A stretch of 9,272 nucleotides of DNA, taken from NCBI GenBank assembly GCA_016786965.1, contig JAEUVL010000095.1, positions 1-9,272 of the forward strand. Direction: 5' to 3'. Position numbers and translations under genes: made by a program. The notes beneath the pieces are model-generated. The model saw only the letters and a list, made by a program, of their open reading frames with translations, was not told the DNA's origin and did not search any database. Below are positions 7,421-9,272 of this stretch, piece by piece; the stretch's first letter is position 1; the number at the start of each line of letters is the position of its first letter. Origin of the DNA: Chitinophagaceae bacterium (GTDB lineage: Bacteria > Bacteroidota > Bacteroidia > Chitinophagales > Chitinophagaceae).

Positions 7421-7440
7421 AATGGGAAACAAAACCCATT
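7421..7440. repeat. Hexamer inverted repeat (possible operator or hairpin)
   Basis: AATGGG (7421-7426) and CCCATT (7435-7440) are exact reverse complements separated by the A-rich loop AAACAAAA. There is no T-run after it on either strand, so it does not look like a terminator. It lies in the middle of the divergent region, about 195 bases from the SusC start and 170 from the kinase start, where a regulator site or leader structure could sit. Confidence 0.4.
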
Positions 7441-7441
7441 T

Positions 7442-7471
7442 ACAGTATAATGATATTGTTATACCGTTTGT
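7442..7471 (+). promoter_or_regulatory. Possible LytTR-type binding repeat
   Basis: ACCGTTTGT at 7463-7471 fits all nine positions of the degenerate LytTR half-site consensus as I recall it, [TA][AC][CA]GTTN[AG][TG]. A weaker copy, ACAGTATAA at 7442-7450, fits seven of nine and begins exactly 21 bases earlier, about two helical turns, as expected for direct-repeat LytTR sites. The neighbouring kinase operon encodes a LytTR regulator, so self-regulation is plausible. The consensus is loose, and such matches arise by chance in A/T-rich DNA. Confidence 0.3.
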
Positions 7472-7609
7472 ACTCAGATATTTCCGTGAAAACAAATTTT
7501 CCACCACCAAACAGCAATAAAGACTTCCTGTTTGTCTTCTAATCACAGTTATCACACATGAAACACTTCCTAACCGGCGTAAAATATTTTAAGGATAGCC
7601 CCATTAGCC

Positions 7610-8623
7610 ATGAAACGGGATATATATTTACGCATACTATTTATACCTCTGCTTGGAGTGTCTCTCCCGGTCATCTCCGGGTTGATATACTACCGTGATC
7701 ACACCACCATTGAATTACTGGCTGCCAATGCTTTCTTTATACTTACCTCTTTTACCATTTGGGTGGGCAGCCATTGGATGCATAAGAGATTCCGGGTGCT
7801 TTTTCCTGCAGAAGCCAATCCCTTTATCAAAATAGTTACAGTTTGCGCTGCATCTTCCCTTTATGGTGCTAGTATCGGCGGGTTTTCATTTTTAGCTTGG
7901 GAAAAAATTGCCGGCAGAGTATTTTCTCAAAATACCGGGCTCCGCTTCATTGCTCTGTGTATGCTCGCTGTTATTGTTTTTACTCTTATCTATGAAATAC
8001 TTTTTCTCAGTACTGAAAGAGAACGGGATACTAAACTGGTGAACGAAATGGGACGGGACCTTTCTCATGCTGAACTGCTGGCACTTACAAATCAAATGGA
8101 CCCGCACTTTGTTTTCAACTCATTGAATGCGATGAACCATCTTATTCTTACCAATCCAATGCAGGCCCATTTATTTAATAATAACCTGGCGCTGGTATTC
8201 AAATATTTTTTGCTAAATAAAACCCGTGAGCTGATTCCCCTTGCTGACGAGATCAAGTTCATTAATAACTATTTCTTTCTGCTGGAGATCAGGTATGAAA
8301 AAAAACTGCAACTCCATTTATCGTTAGGAGATAGTTATAAAAGCATCCTGATACCCCCCTGTGCATTGCAAATACTGATTGAAAATGCTATTAAACATAA
8401 TGAGTTCTCAACAGAGAGGCCTTTACTGATCAATATTGCCATGAACGGCCATTACCTGAAAGTGAGCAATAACTTACGGCCCAAACCGTATTCTATCAAC
8501 TCTACCAATATCGGATTAAAGAATCTCAGTTCACGTTTCAAACTCATTTGCCGAAAGGATATACTGATTGAAAAAACCAAAGACCAGTTTACCGTAAAAC
8601 TCCCTATTATAAAACACCTGTAA
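7610..8623 (+). CDS. LytS/YehU-type membrane sensor histidine kinase
   Basis: This 337-residue protein should autophosphorylate and pass phosphate to the LytTR response regulator encoded 11 bases downstream. Four hydrophobic segments at about 7-27, 33-53, 72-96 and 111-133 anchor it in the inner membrane, with only short loops outside, so it lacks a large periplasmic sensor domain. The His_kinase domain (PF06580 type) follows: MDPHFVFNSLNAMNHLIL with the phospho-acceptor at His166, then a HATPase part with IPPCALQILIENAIKHN (Asn259 in the N box) and NIGLKNLSSRFKLI as G box (Gly302). Most relatives read 'NPHFLFNSLN' and 'GIGLKN'; here Asp164 replaces Asn before PHF and Asn301 replaces the first Gly of the G box. 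The main catalytic residues are kept, so it should be active. It is divergent from the SusC operon, which suggests it controls that operon. The ATG at 7610 precedes a normal Met-Lys-Arg membrane N-terminus. Confidence 0.94.
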   Translation: MKRDIYLRILFIPLLGVSLPVISGLIYYRDHTTIELLAANAFFILTSFTIWVGSHWMHKRFRVLFPAEANPFIKIVTVCAASSLYGASIGGFSFLAWEKIAGRVFSQNTGLRFIALCMLAVIVFTLIYEILFLSTERERDTKLVNEMGRDLSHAELLALTNQMDPHFVFNSLNAMNHLILTNPMQAHLFNNNLALVFKYFLLNKTRELIPLADEIKFINNYFFLLEIRYEKKLQLHLSLGDSYKSILIPPCALQILIENAIKHNEFSTERPLLINIAMNGHYLKVSNNLRPKPYSINSTNIGLKNLSSRFKLICRKDILIEKTKDQFTVKLPIIKHL

Positions 8624-8634
8624 ACCTTAAAACC

Positions 8635-9272
8635 ATGACAAAAACAGTTATCATCGAAGACGAAAAACTGGCCAGCAAGGCACTGGCCCATTCGTTAGCA
8701 GAAATCTCAACCGACATACAGGTTGAGGCTGTGCTTAGTTCTGTAGCAGAAAGTATCGCCTATTTCTCTGCCTCTCCTCCCATTGACATAATTTTCAGCG
8801 ATGTGCAACTTGCCGATGGTCATTCGTTTGAAATTTTTAAAGAGGTGAATATTAAAACGCCGGTTATATTCACTACGGCCTATGATGAGTTTATGCTCAG
8901 TGCTTTTACTTACAACGGTATTGACTACTTATTAAAACCCGTGGATGAACGGGAACTTAAAGAGGCCCTGGATAAATACCGAATGCTTGAAAAACATTTT
9001 GCCTCTCATACAGAAGCCATGCAGCGCCTCGTAACGTATGGAGGACTACGCAAAAAAAGCCGCCTGGTGGTAAAAAGAGGACTGGAGTATATTTCTTTGA
9101 AAATGGATGACATCGTTTTGTTTTATACCGAAAACAAGCTGGTATTCGTATCGGATGTGAACGGTAAAAAATATATTGCTGAAAACAACCTGGCTGACCT
9201 GGAAGAGATGCTGGACAATAACCAGTTCTTCCGGGTGAACCGGCAGTACATAGTGAACATTGATTTTATCAG
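8635..9272 (+). CDS. LytR/AlgR-family response regulator (REC-LytTR), 3' truncated
   Basis: The frame is open from the ATG at 8635 to the window end, giving 212 residues, so the C-terminus is missing. It is the DNA-binding partner of the preceding kinase. The receiver domain covers about 1-120: acidic pocket Glu8-Asp9, phospho-acceptor Asp56 in FSDVQLADG, the Thr81 switch in PVIFTTAYDE, and Lys101 in DYLLKPVDE. After a linker, a LytTR DNA-binding domain starts near residue 143 (RLVVKRGLEYISLKMDDIVL), continues with TENKLVFVSDVNGKKYI, and reaches FFRVNRQYIVNID at the edge, the usual 'FxRxHRxYIVN' signature with Asn in place of His. A complete LytTR domain would need roughly another 30-40 residues. 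LytTR proteins bind paired direct repeats; a candidate lies at 7442-7471. The gap to the kinase stop is 11 bases, so the two genes are cotranscribed. Confidence 0.95.
   Translation, partial: MTKTVIIEDEKLASKALAHSLAEISTDIQVEAVLSSVAESIAYFSASPPIDIIFSDVQLADGHSFEIFKEVNIKTPVIFTTAYDEFMLSAFTYNGIDYLLKPVDERELKEALDKYRMLEKHFASHTEAMQRLVTYGGLRKKSRLVVKRGLEYISLKMDDIVLFYTENKLVFVSDVNGKKYIAENNLADLEEMLDNNQFFRVNRQYIVNIDFI

Larger units (their letters stand above)
7226..7609. promoter_or_regulatory. Divergent regulatory region between susC-like and sensor kinase genes
   Basis: This 384-base A/T-rich gap separates divergently transcribed genes and contains no plausible gene. On the minus strand it holds a good promoter candidate for the SusC operon (7272-7304). 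Its middle (7376-7471) is dense in symmetrical or repeated elements: the 10-bp palindrome TTGAATTCAA at 7376-7385, a CAACTG...CAGTTG inverted repeat at 7387-7412, an AATGGG...CCCATT hairpin at 7421-7440, and a possible LytTR-type repeat at 7442-7471. I could not find a clear -7/-33 promoter for the kinase gene. An AAGGA at 7591-7595 lies 14 bases before the kinase ATG, too far for a normal Shine-Dalgarno site. Confidence 0.6.

Noticed and set aside
7591..7595. AAGGA as a Shine-Dalgarno site for the kinase gene
   Set aside because: It is 14 bases from the ATG, beyond the usual range, and Bacteroidota genes rarely depend on such sites.
7892..8691. Minus-strand open frames antisense to the sensor kinase and the start of the regulator gene
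   Set aside because: They conflict with strongly recognisable kinase and receiver motifs on the plus strand.

Overview
The window most likely comes from a Bacteroidota chromosome, probably of the Chitinophagaceae type. The reasons are a SusC/SusD outer-membrane pair, lipoproteins whose mature N-termini begin Cys-Lys-Lys-(Asp/Glu), an A/T-rich SusC upstream region with a near match to the Bacteroidota promoter consensus (TTG, then about 20 bp, then TAnnTTTG), few Shine-Dalgarno sites, and a LytS/LytTR-type two-component pair. The genus is an inference from protein style; no marker gene is present.

Layout. (1) Bases 2-352, plus strand: the 3' end of a conserved hypothetical protein with a GerMN-like C-terminal part, cut by the window edge. 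(2) Bases 425-451: a strong hairpin terminator between convergent genes. (3) Bases 458-1411, minus strand: a diheme c-type cytochrome lipoprotein. (4) Bases 1412-1915: a 504-base non-coding region with three terminator-like hairpins, all on the minus strand, and a weak candidate promoter for the cytochrome. (5) Bases 7225-1916, minus strand: a tight three-gene operon, SusC-like TonB-dependent transporter, SusD-like lipoprotein (SusD-like_2 type) and a small Ig-like (DUF5011/DUF5012 style) lipoprotein, with gaps of 20 and 22 bases. (6) Bases 7226-7609: a divergent regulatory region with a recognisable promoter for susC, several dyad symmetries and possible LytTR half-sites. (7) Bases 7610-9272, plus strand: a LytS/YehU-type sensor histidine kinase with four membrane segments, followed 11 bases later by a REC-LytTR response regulator whose 3' end lies outside the window.

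How the parts may work together. The SusC barrel and SusD lid should form an outer-membrane pedal-bin importer powered by TonB, and the third lipoprotein is a plausible surface accessory for ligand capture. SusC has no STN (secretin/TonB N-terminal) domain and no ECF sigma/anti-sigma genes are visible, so the usual trans-envelope signalling route is not seen here. The adjacent divergent LytS/LytTR pair is the obvious candidate regulator. No glycosidase, peptidase or other degradative enzyme is present in the window, so the substrate cannot be assigned. The cytochrome is separated by terminators and is probably an independent unit.

I found no tRNA, rRNA, CRISPR array, insertion sequence or phage gene. 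The window is mostly ordinary Bacteroidota accessory content. The points most worth following are the regulator/transporter pairing, the structured divergent intergenic region, and the stacked terminators around 1.56-1.81 kb.
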